Positions 14,490-22,722 are shown, numbered from the stretch's first letter. The stretch: DNA of 25,490 nucleotides from Lachnospiraceae bacterium UBA1748 (GCA_002314855.1 DCHQ01000002.1:1-25490); one strand, 5' to 3'. Notes: generated from the letters alone by a model not told the origin. Made by a program: numbers and translations.

Positions 14490-15479
14490 ATGGCAAAATT
14501 TGCTGATGTAGTAGGACAAGATCATATCAAAACCCAGTTACAGGGAGCTATAGAAAATAATAAGGTTTCACATGCGTATCTTATATGTGGAGAAAACAGA
14601 TCAGGAAAAGAGTTCATAGCCAAGATATTTGCTGAAACTCTTCTTTGTGAGCAGAAGGGGACAGAGCCATGTGGTGAATGTCATTCATGTAAGCAGGCAG
14701 AAACACAGAATCATCCAGATATTATTTTTGTTACACATGAAAAGCCTAATGTAATAGGTGTTGATGACGTTCGTGATGGTATTAATAACACAGTGATGAT
14801 TAAGCCATACAACAGTCCTTATAAAGTGTACATTGTTGAAGAGGCAGATAAAATGACTCCTCAGGCTCAGAATGCATTACTCAAAACCATAGAAGAGCCA
14901 CCTGCTTATGCAGTATTCATTTTATTATGTAGTTCCACAGAAGTGATGCTTCCTACTATTCTTAGCAGATGTGTAGTTTTAAATATGAAGCCTGTTAAAG
15001 ATAATGAGATGAGAGATTATCTCATGAAGCAGCTTGGAGTTCCAGATTACCGTGCCGAGATATGTATTGCATTCGCACGTGGTAATGTGGGTAGAGCGAA
15101 AGCACTTGCATCAAGTGAGGACTTTGATAAGATACGAAAGGAAGCTTTGTCGCTTCTGAAAAATATTTATGATATGGAAATGGCCGAAGTTATGGAGGCG
15201 CTTAAACGCATTAAGGACTACGGTTTTAATATTGATGATTATCTTGATATTATGGGTGTGTGGTATAGAGATGTTCTTTTGTTTAAGGCTACACATGATG
15301 TAAATCATCTCATATTCAAGGATGAGATTCAGTATATAAATAAAGTGGCTTCACGTACTGACTATGAAGGTATTGAGGAAGTTACTAAGGCTCTTCAGAC
15401 AGCAAAAATGAGACTACGTTCTAATGTAAGCTTCGAGCTGACTATGGAGCTACTTCTCCTTACAATCAAGGAGAACTAG
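14490..15479 (+). CDS. holB: DNA polymerase III delta' subunit
   Basis: A 329-residue AAA+ clamp-loader subunit acting at the replication fork with DnaX and HolA. Visible are VVGQDHIKTQLQGAI, the four-Cys zinc site (LCEQ, then PCGECHSCKQ), the Walker B-like VEEADKMTPQAQNALLKTIE, and the SRC motif ILSRC. The Walker A region is CGENRSGKEF: Lys is kept but Ser/Thr after it is Glu, in line with delta' being a non-hydrolysing clamp-loader subunit. The C-terminus is a helical collar domain. AGGGGAA lies 7 to 8 bases upstream of the ATG. Context with yaaR and yaaT confirms the call. Confidence 0.93.
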   Translation: MAKFADVVGQDHIKTQLQGAIENNKVSHAYLICGENRSGKEFIAKIFAETLLCEQKGTEPCGECHSCKQAETQNHPDIIFVTHEKPNVIGVDDVRDGINNTVMIKPYNSPYKVYIVEEADKMTPQAQNALLKTIEEPPAYAVFILLCSSTEVMLPTILSRCVVLNMKPVKDNEMRDYLMKQLGVPDYRAEICIAFARGNVGRAKALASSEDFDKIRKEALSLLKNIYDMEMAEVMEALKRIKDYGFNIDDYLDIMGVWYRDVLLFKATHDVNHLIFKDEIQYINKVASRTDYEGIEEVTKALQTAKMRLRSNVSFELTMELLLLTIKEN

Positions 15480-15496
15480 TTGGAGGTATATAGATA

Positions 15497-16435
15497 ATGC
15501 AGAAAATTGTAGGAGTTAGATTCAGAACAGCTGGTAAGGTTTATTTTTTCTCACCACTGGATTTCAATATTAAACGTACTGATCACGTTATTGTAGAAAC
15601 AGCAAGAGGCGTGGAATATGGTTCAGTAGTAGGTGGTATTAGAGAGGTTGAGGATGAAAAGGTCGTACAGCCACTCAAACCAGTTATTCGTGTTGCAACA
15701 CCTGCCGATGATGAGCAGCAGAAGAAAAATAGAGAAAAAGAAAAAGAAGCTCTTAAAATCTGCCATGAGAAAATAAGACACCATCAGCTTGATATGAAGC
15801 TGATTGATGCAGAATATACATTTGATAATAATAAACTCTTATTTTATTTCACATCTGACGGTCGAGTAGATTTCAGAGAACTGGTAAAAGATCTTGCAGG
15901 TGTATTTAGAACACGTATAGAGCTTCGCCAGATTGGTGTTCGTGATGAGACCAAGATACTTGGTGGTATTGGTATATGTGGCAGACCTCTTTGCTGTCAT
16001 ACTCATCTTCCAGAATTTGCGCCAGTATCTATTAAGATGGCTAAGGAGCAGGGATTGTCGCTTAACCCTACAAAGATATCGGGTGTATGTGGACGACTTA
16101 TGTGCTGTCTTAAAAATGAAGAGGAAACATACGAGGAACTCAATAGAAAGCTTCCAGGAACAGGTGACTATGTTACTACTCCAGAAGGAATGAAGGGCGA
16201 GGTTCACTCTGTGAATGTTCTTCGTCAGCGTGTTAAGGTTATTGTAGAAGAGAATGGCGAAAAAGAAATTAAGGATTATGCAGTAGATGAGCTTAAGTTC
16301 AAGAGACGTCATCATAAGGATAATAACAAAGATCGCAAAGACATGACTGAAGAAGAAAAGCGTGAAATGAAAGAGCTTGAGCGTATGGAAAAGCAGGATG
16401 CTAATGGAGGCAAGTCTAAGCTCGATGACAATTAA
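15497..16435 (+). CDS. ricT: RicT (YaaT) PSP1-domain protein, RNase Y-associated Fe-S protein
   Basis: A 312-residue cytoplasmic protein. The PSP1 domain contains two copies of a Cys signature: Cys161, Cys166, Cys167 (GICGRPLCC) and Cys198, Cys203, Cys204 (GVCGRLMCC). In Bacillus, RicT with RicA and RicF forms a complex with iron-sulfur clusters that directs RNase Y processing and influences development. RicA and RicF are not in this window. The N-terminus VGVRFRTAGKVYFFSP and ILGGIGICGRPLCCHTHLPE are diagnostic. The last 50 residues are a Lys/Glu-rich, likely disordered tail. GGAGG (15482-15486) precedes the ATG. The 3' end overlaps the methyltransferase gene by 11 bases. Confidence 0.92.
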   Translation: MQKIVGVRFRTAGKVYFFSPLDFNIKRTDHVIVETARGVEYGSVVGGIREVEDEKVVQPLKPVIRVATPADDEQQKKNREKEKEALKICHEKIRHHQLDMKLIDAEYTFDNNKLLFYFTSDGRVDFRELVKDLAGVFRTRIELRQIGVRDETKILGGIGICGRPLCCHTHLPEFAPVSIKMAKEQGLSLNPTKISGVCGRLMCCLKNEEETYEELNRKLPGTGDYVTTPEGMKGEVHSVNVLRQRVKVIVEENGEKEIKDYAVDELKFKRRHHKDNNKDRKDMTEEEKREMKELERMEKQDANGGKSKLDDN

Positions 16436-17168
16436 TCTTAAAGATAATGAAAGATTGGATGATCTTCAGCGTAATAATCTTAAGATAATACAAAATCCGG
16501 AGAAATTTTGTTTCGGGATGGATGCTGTTTTACTAACAGGATTTGCAGCAGATTATATACGAAGAGGAAGCAGGGTTATAGACCTTGGAACAGGCACAGG
16601 TATTATTCCAATTCTTCTTTCGGCTAAGTGTGAGGCCAGCCATTATTCGGCTCTTGAAATTCAGGAAGAAAGTGCTGATATGGCAAGAAGAAGTGTTTTA
16701 TTAAACAATCTTCAGGATAAAATAGAAATTGTTACAGGTGATATTAAGGAAGCAGGAGAATTATTTTGTCCTGCTTCTTTTGAAGTAGTCACCAGTAATC
16801 CACCATATATGATAGATAATCATGGACTAAAAAACCTTGATGAGCCTAAAACAATTGCGCGTCATGAAGTATTATGTTCTTTAGAGGACGTTATTAGAGA
16901 GGCGTCGAGACTGTTAAAATCGAGTGGACACTTTTACATGGTGCACAGACCATTTAGGTTATCAGAGATTTTTGTTATTATGAATAAGTATCATCTTGAG
17001 CCAAAACGAATGCAGTTAATTTATCCTTTTGCGGATAAGGAGCCTAATATGGTGTTGATTGATGCTGCCAAGGGTGGAAAGCCAAGGCTTACGGTTGAAA
17101 AACCACTTGTTATATACAAGGAGCCAGGTGTGTATATGGATGAAATATATGATATATATGGGTATTAA
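16425..17168 (+). CDS. tRNA1(Val) (adenine37-N6)-methyltransferase-like protein (YabB/TrmN6)
   Basis: A 247-residue SAM-dependent methyltransferase expected to methylate N6 of adenine in tRNA. The N-terminal ERLDDLQRNNLKIIQNPEKF then CFGMDAVLL is the YabB/TrmN6 hallmark. The SAM-binding motif is VIDLGTGTGIIPILL and the catalytic amino-methylase motif is SNPPYM. Length fits. I chose the ATG at 16425, giving the standard MTINLKDNERL start, over in-frame codons at 16377, 16398 and 16404; GGAGG (16406-16410) is somewhat far (14 bases), so 16404 cannot be excluded. It occupies the same place as yabB in Bacillus. Confidence 0.88.
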   Translation: MTINLKDNERLDDLQRNNLKIIQNPEKFCFGMDAVLLTGFAADYIRRGSRVIDLGTGTGIIPILLSAKCEASHYSALEIQEESADMARRSVLLNNLQDKIEIVTGDIKEAGELFCPASFEVVTSNPPYMIDNHGLKNLDEPKTIARHEVLCSLEDVIREASRLLKSSGHFYMVHRPFRLSEIFVIMNKYHLEPKRMQLIYPFADKEPNMVLIDAAKGGKPRLTVEKPLVIYKEPGVYMDEIYDIYGY

Positions 17169-17184
17169 TAATGGAGACAGATAA

Positions 17185-18024
17185 ATGGATGGTAAATTAT
17201 ATCTTTGCGCAACGCCAATAGGAAATCTTGGTGATATAACTGCAAGAGTTCTTGAGACCTTGAATACAGTGGATCTTATAGCAGCTGAGGACACAAGAAA
17301 CAGTATTCATTTACTCACTCATTTTGGAATAAAAACTCCAATGACAAGTTATCATGAATATAATAAGGTTGATAAGGCAAGAACGCTTATCGCCAAACTT
17401 CATGAAGGTCAGAATATTGCACTTATTTCTGACGCAGGCACACCTGCCATTTCTGACCCGGGTGAGGTTCTTGTAAAAATGTGTCAGGAAGAAGGGATTG
17501 TAGTAACGTCTCTTCCAGGTCCGGCAGCTTGTATAACAGCGCTTACTATGTCTGGACTTTCTACTAGAAGGTTCTGCTTCGAGGGATTTTTGCCTCCTGA
17601 TAAGAAGGAGCGAAGGACTATTCTTGAACTTCTTGCTAATGAAACTAGAACTATCATTATATATGAGGCACCTCATCATTTAGTTAAGACACTTAGAGAG
17701 CTTGGAGAAGTGCTTGGTGACAGAAAAATATCGATATGCCGAGAACTAACTAAGCGATTTGAAACAGTGCTACCAACAACTATTAATACAGCTCTTGATA
17801 TGTATGAGACAGAGGATCCTAGAGGAGAATATGTGCTTGTTATTGAAGGTAAGGATGTTCTGGAACTTCAAAAGGAGAAGCAGCAAAGCTTTGACTCTAT
17901 GAGTATAGAAGAGCATATGAGCATGTATGAAGCTCAGGGAATAGATCGAAAAGAAGCCATGAAAATGGTGGCTAAGGATAGAGGAATCAGCAAACGTGAG
18001 GTATATGATTATCTTATAAAATGA
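17185..18024 (+). CDS. rsmI: 16S rRNA (cytidine1402-2'-O)-methyltransferase
   Basis: A 279-residue tetrapyrrole-methylase-fold enzyme that 2'-O-methylates C1402 of 16S rRNA in the decoding centre. Diagnostic segments: LYLCATPIGNLGDITARVLE, LIAAEDTRNSIHLLTHFGI, TSYHEYN, ALISDAGTPAISDPG, LPGPAACITALTMSGL, FEGFLPPDKKERR and EAPHHLVKTL. The C-terminal SIEEHMSMYEAQGIDRKEA with KREVYDYL is the usual short helical tail. GGAGA lies about 8 bases upstream. It is the last gene of the yaaO-like cluster; no T-rich terminator is visible after it, and the next promoter begins three bases after its stop. Confidence 0.95.
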   Translation: MDGKLYLCATPIGNLGDITARVLETLNTVDLIAAEDTRNSIHLLTHFGIKTPMTSYHEYNKVDKARTLIAKLHEGQNIALISDAGTPAISDPGEVLVKMCQEEGIVVTSLPGPAACITALTMSGLSTRRFCFEGFLPPDKKERRTILELLANETRTIIIYEAPHHLVKTLRELGEVLGDRKISICRELTKRFETVLPTTINTALDMYETEDPRGEYVLVIEGKDVLELQKEKQQSFDSMSIEEHMSMYEAQGIDRKEAMKMVAKDRGISKREVYDYLIK

Positions 18025-18026
18025 TG

Positions 18027-18055
18027 TTGACAAATATTATCCTTGTTACTATACT
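18027..18055 (+). promoter_or_regulatory. Strong sigma-A promoter of the acyl carrier protein gene
   Basis: TTGACA (18027-18032), exactly 17 bases, TATACT (18050-18055). The -35 is perfect and the -10 matches 5 of 6. Leader length to the ATG at 18115 is about 50 bases. Confidence 0.88.
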
Positions 18056-18114
18056 ACAATTGTCTTTAGGGTTACTGAGACAATATATTAAGAAAAAACT
18101 GGAGAAAAGAATAT

Positions 18115-18354
18115 ATGTTAGAAAAAATCGCAGAACTTATAGCTGAACAGTTACATGTATCACCAGGTATGGTTATAACAGAGGATACTTCTTTTAAGCA
18201 GGATTTAAGAGCAGATTCATTCGAGCTTATGGAACTCGTTATGGCACTTGAGGATGAGTATGGAATCAAGGTTGATGATGAGGAGCTTGAGAATTTTGAA
18301 ACAGTAGGCGATGTTATTGAGTACATCAAGTCTATGGGTATTGATGAGGACTAA
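18115..18354 (+). CDS. acpP: Acyl carrier protein
   Basis: A 79-residue acidic four-helix protein. Ser35 in ADSFELMEL is the phosphopantetheine site; most primary ACPs read DSLD or DSLE here, so Phe36 is a small deviation. TEDTSFKQDL, EDEYGIKVDDEELENFETVG and DVIEYI match the family. It has its own consensus promoter and terminator and is not in a fatty-acid synthesis cluster. It may be the housekeeping ACP or a dedicated second one; the sequence alone does not decide. GGAGA (18101-18105) is the ribosome binding site. Confidence 0.9.
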   Translation: MLEKIAELIAEQLHVSPGMVITEDTSFKQDLRADSFELMELVMALEDEYGIKVDDEELENFETVGDVIEYIKSMGIDED

Positions 18355-18359
18355 TATCC

Positions 18360-18374
18360 TGCGTTTATATCGCA
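18360..18374 (+). other. Small 3' UTR hairpin, related to one at 1827-1841
   Basis: TGCG (18360-18363), loop TTTATAT, CGCA (18371-18374), five bases after the acpP stop. A near-identical element, TGCG-TTTTTAT-CGTA, lies two bases after the stop of the cytidylate-kinase-like gene (1827-1841). Confidence 0.4.
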
Positions 18375-18414
18375 TTCATTAAGGATGCAATAATCTGAGA
18401 TTTTTGTTATTATT

Positions 18415-18447
18415 AACTGAGTGATGGAAACGTCACTCAGTTTTTTT
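18415..18447 (+). terminator. Rho-independent terminator of acpP
   Basis: AACTGAGTGA (18415-18424) pairs with TCACTCAGTT (18433-18442), 8-base loop, and a run of seven T starts at 18441. Strong and well placed. Confidence 0.92.
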
Positions 18448-18502
18448 ATTCTTGGTAAAAGATAATTTATAAAAGAATGTTTATTAATATATAAGGATTT
18501 CT

Positions 18503-19849
18503 ATGACAATAAAAATACCTTCGGGTGCAGAAGAAATTATAAATAGAATAAATGAAGCAGGATATGAAGCTTATGTAGTTGGCGGATGTGTACGTGACTC
18601 GCTGCTTGGAAGAGAACCTAATGACTGGGATATTACTACATCAGCTAATCCTTATGAGGTTAAAGCTCTTTTCAGACGTACAATTGATACGGGGCTTAAA
18701 CATGGAACCGTTACTATACTTATGGGTGATGATCAGTATGAAGTCACTACGTATCGTATTGATGGAGATTATAGCGACGGACGCCATCCAGACAATGTGA
18801 CATATACAAGTTTGTTATCCGACGATTTGAAGCGACGTGATTTTACCATTAATGCCATGGCATATCATCCTGAAATAGGTCTTGTCGATTTATTTGGAGG
18901 AGAAAGTGACCTTAAAAAAGGGATAGTAAGGGCTGTTGGGTGTGCAGAGGACAGATTTAGTGAGGATGCTCTTCGAATGATGCGTGCCATAAGATTTGCA
19001 GCTCAGCTTGGATATGAGATTGAGAAGGATACATATGCAGCCATAACAAAACTTGGAAGTAACCTGTCTAAAATCAGTGCGGAGAGAATACGTGTTGAGA
19101 TGGATAAGCTTCTTATGTCCGATAATCCTTATATGTTCAAGCTTTTTTATAATACTAAGCTTACCAGCATTTTTATGCCTGAATTTGATATCGCAATGGG
19201 AACAAAACAGCAGCATAAGCATCATATGTATGATGTAGGTGAGCATATATTACAGTCACTCAAATACACACCAGCAGATAAAGTGGTTCGATTAGCCATG
19301 CTATTTCATGATATGGCAAAGCCTCAGGCTATGCAGGTTGATGAACAGGGTGTAACACATTTTTGGGGACATCCAGCTATGAGTGCAGCTATGGCGAAGG
19401 ATGTTATGCGAAGACTTAAATATGACAACGCGACCATAGATGCAGTGGCTGAGCTTGCCGCCAATCATGACAGGCAAATAGATGAGAATACCAAAAGTGT
19501 ACGAAAAGTATTAAATAAGCTTAGCGACCATGCTTTTCCTAGGCTGTTAAATGTCAAATATGCTGATGTTATGGCCCAAAGTGATTATATGCGAAGTGAG
19601 AAGCTTGAAAGCATAAAACGCTTAGAGGAATTATATAATGAAATTATAGCAGACAATAACTGCTTTAAAATGAAAGACCTGGCGGTGGGTGGTAGCGATC
19701 TTATAGGACTTGGTATAACCCCAGGCCCAGTTCTGGGTAAGATACTGGGAGTTATGCTTCAGGATGTAATTGAAGAGCCAGAGCATAATACTAAGGAGTA
19801 TTTACTTGCTCATCTGGAAGAATACAAAAACCAGGAAATACAGGAATAG
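18503..19849 (+). CDS. cca: CCA tRNA nucleotidyltransferase with HD domain
   Basis: A 448-residue class II nucleotidyltransferase that builds or repairs the 3' CCA end of tRNAs. N-terminal head: YVVGGCVRDSLLGREPNDWD with the two metal Asp residues in DWDITTSA, then TGLKHGTVTI, SDGRHPD and the RRDFTINAMAY motif. The neck has FSEDALRMMRAIRFAAQLGY. The C-terminal half contains an HD phosphohydrolase domain (HHMYDVGEHILQSL, LAMLFHDMAKP). AAGGA lies 5 to 6 bases before the ATG. Which of the two class II activities (full CCA or A-adding) it has is not certain from sequence, but it is the only such gene in the window. Confidence 0.94.
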   Translation: MTIKIPSGAEEIINRINEAGYEAYVVGGCVRDSLLGREPNDWDITTSANPYEVKALFRRTIDTGLKHGTVTILMGDDQYEVTTYRIDGDYSDGRHPDNVTYTSLLSDDLKRRDFTINAMAYHPEIGLVDLFGGESDLKKGIVRAVGCAEDRFSEDALRMMRAIRFAAQLGYEIEKDTYAAITKLGSNLSKISAERIRVEMDKLLMSDNPYMFKLFYNTKLTSIFMPEFDIAMGTKQQHKHHMYDVGEHILQSLKYTPADKVVRLAMLFHDMAKPQAMQVDEQGVTHFWGHPAMSAAMAKDVMRRLKYDNATIDAVAELAANHDRQIDENTKSVRKVLNKLSDHAFPRLLNVKYADVMAQSDYMRSEKLESIKRLEELYNEIIADNNCFKMKDLAVGGSDLIGLGITPGPVLGKILGVMLQDVIEEPEHNTKEYLLAHLEEYKNQEIQE

Positions 19850-19881
19850 TAAATTATTAATACAACTTATTACAAGTAGAT

Positions 19882-21339
19882 ATGAGAATTATTACTTCGA
19901 AAAAAAGTATATTAAAAAAGAATATTCTAATTATTGCAGTGTCGCTACTTGCATTATGTCTTGGCGCGTGCGCTATGAAGCCGGGGCCAAGTGGCAATAA
20001 CAATCTGGGTACAGAATTTTATATGTCAGCTCCTGGCAATTATGACAGTGCTGATACAGCCATAGTTATCAGCAAAGATGTGGCTAATAGTACGGTGACT
20101 TTTATGACGCTAAGCATATATAAAAAATATACGCTTAATTTTGATGGGGCAACAACCTTCTATGATAAGTATGGACAGGCGCTTTCCTTTGCACAGATAA
20201 GTGAAGGTGATATAGTCAATCTTAATTTTATGAAGTCTTCGAAAAGGCTTAACAGTCTTCAGCTATCATCTGATGCATTTGTATTAAGTGGATTAGAGGA
20301 TTATGAGCTTGGCTCAAGAAAAATGATGATTGGCAAAGAAGAATATGCCGTTTCAGGGGATGTTGTCATTATTGGACCAGGTGGTCAGGCTGAACTCATG
20401 GATATCAATGATGTTGATGTATTAACTGTTCAGGGATTTGGCCATACTATTAATAGTATTATTATTGACAGAAGTCATGGCTATCTTAGACTTGAAAACG
20501 ACAGCTTCTTTGTTGGAGGTTTTATTGAGGTAGATAATAGTAAGGTATATCAGATTCAGGATGAAATGCTTCTTGCCATTCCATCAGGGGATATTGAGGT
20601 AACAGTATCTCATCTAGGCTGTATAGGCACAGAAAGATTAAGCGTTGAAGCCGGCAAGGAATATAGTATTGATGTAAGTGGCTGGCAAGGCGAAGCTAAA
20701 AAGGGAAGTATTGTATTTATAGTTAGTCCAGACGATGCCAAGGTATTAATAGATGGAAAGCAGGTTGATATATCAGCTCCTGTGGAGCTTGAGTATGGTA
20801 TTCATCAGATGAATATATCAGCCAAAGGTTATAAGACTATATCGAAGTACCTTAAGGTTGGATCTAGTAGTGCCAATATTGATGTTACACTTGAAAAGGA
20901 AAATGCAAAGCAGGAGACAAGTGTATCAACTAATAGTACTGTTTCAGACAATCATATTATTACTCCGCCGCCATCAGTGCCAAATGTATCTGAGAACATT
21001 ATTACTTCGCCTACGGTTTCAGGTAATGCGACACCTAGTACCAGTGGAAATCAGATACCAGAGAGTAGCACAGTGTCTAATAATACAGCAACTGATAATT
21101 CGTTAGATATTATATCAACAGATGAGAGAGCAAGGGTATATATTGATGGTCCAGCAGGTGTAGAGGTCTATGTTGATGGAACATATATAGGTGTGGCACC
21201 AACTTCTTTCAAAAAGAAAGAGGGATTCGCAGTGGTTACGCTTAGAAAAGAAGGCTACAGTACCAGAAGCTATACTTTGGAGTTAGATAATATTTCAGCA
21301 GATGAACACTATTCGTTTGCTGAACTGACTCAGTTGTAA
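19882..21339 (+). CDS. PEGA-domain lipoprotein of unknown function
   Basis: A 485-residue predicted surface lipoprotein. A basic N-terminus and hydrophobic helix end in lipobox LGAC with Cys30. Residues about 40-270 are beta-rich and unassigned. A PEGA domain at about 276-343 contains DDAKVLIDGKQVD and GIHQMNISAKGYKT. A Ser/Thr/Asn/Pro-rich linker (about 344-413) carries repeated VSxN units. A second PEGA domain at about 417-480 contains VEVYVDGTYIGVAPTSF and VTLRKEGY. PEGA domains are beta sandwiches found in surface proteins and thought to bind cell wall or sugars; the role here is unknown. No good Shine-Dalgarno precedes the ATG. It follows cca by 32 bases with no terminator between. Confidence 0.85.
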   Translation: MRIITSKKSILKKNILIIAVSLLALCLGACAMKPGPSGNNNLGTEFYMSAPGNYDSADTAIVISKDVANSTVTFMTLSIYKKYTLNFDGATTFYDKYGQALSFAQISEGDIVNLNFMKSSKRLNSLQLSSDAFVLSGLEDYELGSRKMMIGKEEYAVSGDVVIIGPGGQAELMDINDVDVLTVQGFGHTINSIIIDRSHGYLRLENDSFFVGGFIEVDNSKVYQIQDEMLLAIPSGDIEVTVSHLGCIGTERLSVEAGKEYSIDVSGWQGEAKKGSIVFIVSPDDAKVLIDGKQVDISAPVELEYGIHQMNISAKGYKTISKYLKVGSSSANIDVTLEKENAKQETSVSTNSTVSDNHIITPPPSVPNVSENIITSPTVSGNATPSTSGNQIPESSTVSNNTATDNSLDIISTDERARVYIDGPAGVEVYVDGTYIGVAPTSFKKKEGFAVVTLRKEGYSTRSYTLELDNISADEHYSFAELTQL

Positions 21340-21379
21340 TACTTACTATGGTTACTTATATAAGAGAAAGGATGAATAT

Positions 21380-21619
21380 ATGAGATTAGATAAATATCTT
21401 AAGGAATCAAGAATTATAAAGAGAAGAACTATCGCCAATGAAGCATGCGATGCAGGAAGAATTACAGTAAATGACAAAGTAGCCAAGGCATCACTTGAGG
21501 TTAAACCAGGTGATATTATTGTTGTTACATTTGGTAATAAAGAGACTAAGGTAAAGGTTCTTGATACCAAGGCGCCTCTGCATAAAGAGGATGCAGAGAA
21601 GATGTTTGAGTACGTATAG
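21380..21619 (+). CDS. rqcP: S4-domain RNA-binding protein RqcP (YabO-like)
   Basis: A 79-residue protein made of one S4 RNA-binding domain: MRLDKYLKESRIIKRRTIAN, AGRITVNDKVAKAS and VKPGDIIVVTFG closely match Bacillus YabO/RqcP. RqcP acts with RqcH on stalled 50S subunits, binding 23S rRNA and tRNA during C-terminal alanine tailing of nascent chains. The short C-terminal tail is acidic. AAAGGATG lies just upstream of the ATG. Heat-shock Hsp15 is the related Gram-negative protein; in this lineage RqcP is the better assignment. Confidence 0.9.
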   Translation: MRLDKYLKESRIIKRRTIANEACDAGRITVNDKVAKASLEVKPGDIIVVTFGNKETKVKVLDTKAPLHKEDAEKMFEYV

Positions 21620-21639
21620 GGTAAGGTAGGAATCTATAT

Positions 21640-22482
21640 ATGTGGATGTTACTTACTTTATTTTATGGTTTGGCGAAAGGGGCCAGAGAGATTGTTAAGA
21701 AAAAAGCCATGACTAAAAATACGGTTATGGAAGTTCTTCTGGCATATACCTTTTTATCATTCATAATGGTACTACCACAGGTACCAATGGCTGGCGGCCT
21801 TGAAACGCGATTCTATTTTTGGATAGCACTTAAATCTTTTTGTATTTTCTTGGCATGGATTTTTTCTTTTAGAGCATTAAAGTCCATGCCAGTAAGTTTG
21901 TATGGAATACTTGATCTATCGAGAGTGCTTTTTGCCACATGTCTTGGAATAGTTGTTCTCCATGAAATAATGAAACCAGGACAGGTAGCCGGACTAATAC
22001 TTGTCAGTCTTGGATTACTTATGCTGAAGTTCAAGCCTGGTAATAAAAGTGAAAGTGAGGGTGTTAAACCCATCTATGTAGTGGCAGCATTTGCTTCATG
22101 TATGCTTAATGCTGTATCCGGGCTTATGGACAAGATATTAATGAAGGATGTCACCAGTGAGCAGCTTCAGGTATGGTATATGCTGTTTTTGGTAGGTTAT
22201 TATCTTATCTATGTAATTGTTACTAAGACAAAAATAAGTAAGAGTGTCATAAAGAATGGATGGATATGGCTGTTAGCTATTCTGTTTGTTTTAGCTGATA
22301 AAGCTCTGTTTGAGGCTAATGCCGTTAAAGAGAGTAAAGTTACTGTAATGACGCTCATAAAACAGAGCGGCTGCATTGTAACAATTATTGGTGGTAAATT
22401 GATCTTCAAAGAAAAAAATGTAAGATATAAGCTTATATGTGCAGCTGTGATAATAGCAGGAATCTTTGTAGCTATTTTATAA
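21640..22482 (+). CDS. EamA/DMT-family transporter
   Basis: A 280-residue membrane protein with about nine to ten hydrophobic segments arranged as two repeats, as in the drug/metabolite transporter superfamily. Segments such as FRALKSMPVSLYGILDLSRV and LGIVVLHEIMKPGQVAGLIL in the first half and KQSGCIVTIIGGKLIFKEKN in the second match EamA repeats (the conserved Glu near the end of helix 4). The N-terminus YGLAKGAREIVKKKAM lacks a clear first half-helix motif. Substrate unknown. AAGGTAGGAA precedes the ATG. It follows rqcP by 20 bases and a strong terminator closes the unit. Confidence 0.82.
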   Translation: MWMLLTLFYGLAKGAREIVKKKAMTKNTVMEVLLAYTFLSFIMVLPQVPMAGGLETRFYFWIALKSFCIFLAWIFSFRALKSMPVSLYGILDLSRVLFATCLGIVVLHEIMKPGQVAGLILVSLGLLMLKFKPGNKSESEGVKPIYVVAAFASCMLNAVSGLMDKILMKDVTSEQLQVWYMLFLVGYYLIYVIVTKTKISKSVIKNGWIWLLAILFVLADKALFEANAVKESKVTVMTLIKQSGCIVTIIGGKLIFKEKNVRYKLICAAVIIAGIFVAIL

Positions 22483-22530
22483 AATAAAAAAATGAAAAAC
22501 GTCTGAAACCCAATAAATACAAGGGTTTAC

Positions 22531-22580
22531 AATAAGGAAAATCTTATGTCAACAACATAAAATTTTCCTTATTTTTTTTA
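22531..22580 (+). terminator. Strong terminator after the EamA gene
   Basis: AATAAGGAAAAT (22531-22542) pairs with ATTTTCCTTATT (22562-22573). An inner stem TTATGT (22544-22549) pairs with ACATAA (22555-22560). Run of T to 22579. A second small hairpin AAACCC/GGGTTT lies just before it (22506-22528). Confidence 0.92.
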
Positions 22581-22621
22581 TTTTTTCTCAAAACTAGAGC
22601 CCATAAGGGAATGCGACGAGT

Positions 22622-22649
22622 TGTTACATTTATGTTACAAAATGTTGCA
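22622..22649 (+). repeat. Three helically phased direct repeats upstream of the MBOAT promoter
   Basis: TGTTACA (22622-22628), TGTTACA (22633-22639) and TGTTGCA (22643-22649), with starts 11 and 10 bases apart, that is, on one DNA face. They end 9 bases before the -35 at 22659. This layout suits tandem binding by an OmpR/PhoB-type response regulator; that is inference. Confidence 0.5.
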
Positions 22650-22658
22650 CAAATAAAA

Positions 22659-22686
22659 TTGACACCTATTAGCACAATGTTATATT
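22659..22686 (+). promoter_or_regulatory. Sigma-A promoter of the MBOAT operon
   Basis: TTGACA (22659-22664), 16 bases, TATATT (22681-22686) with TG at 22678-22679 (extended -10, TGTTATATT). It would start transcripts about 30 bases before the ATG at 22723. The Shine-Dalgarno site is weak. Confidence 0.75.
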
Positions 22687-22722
22687 GGGTATAAGTTTTG
22701 ACAGGGAATCGGTGCTATATTT

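Noticed and set aside
15933..16193. Plus-strand 86-codon frame inside ricT
   Set aside because: Out of frame with the strongly conserved Cys motifs of RicT and without a ribosome binding site.
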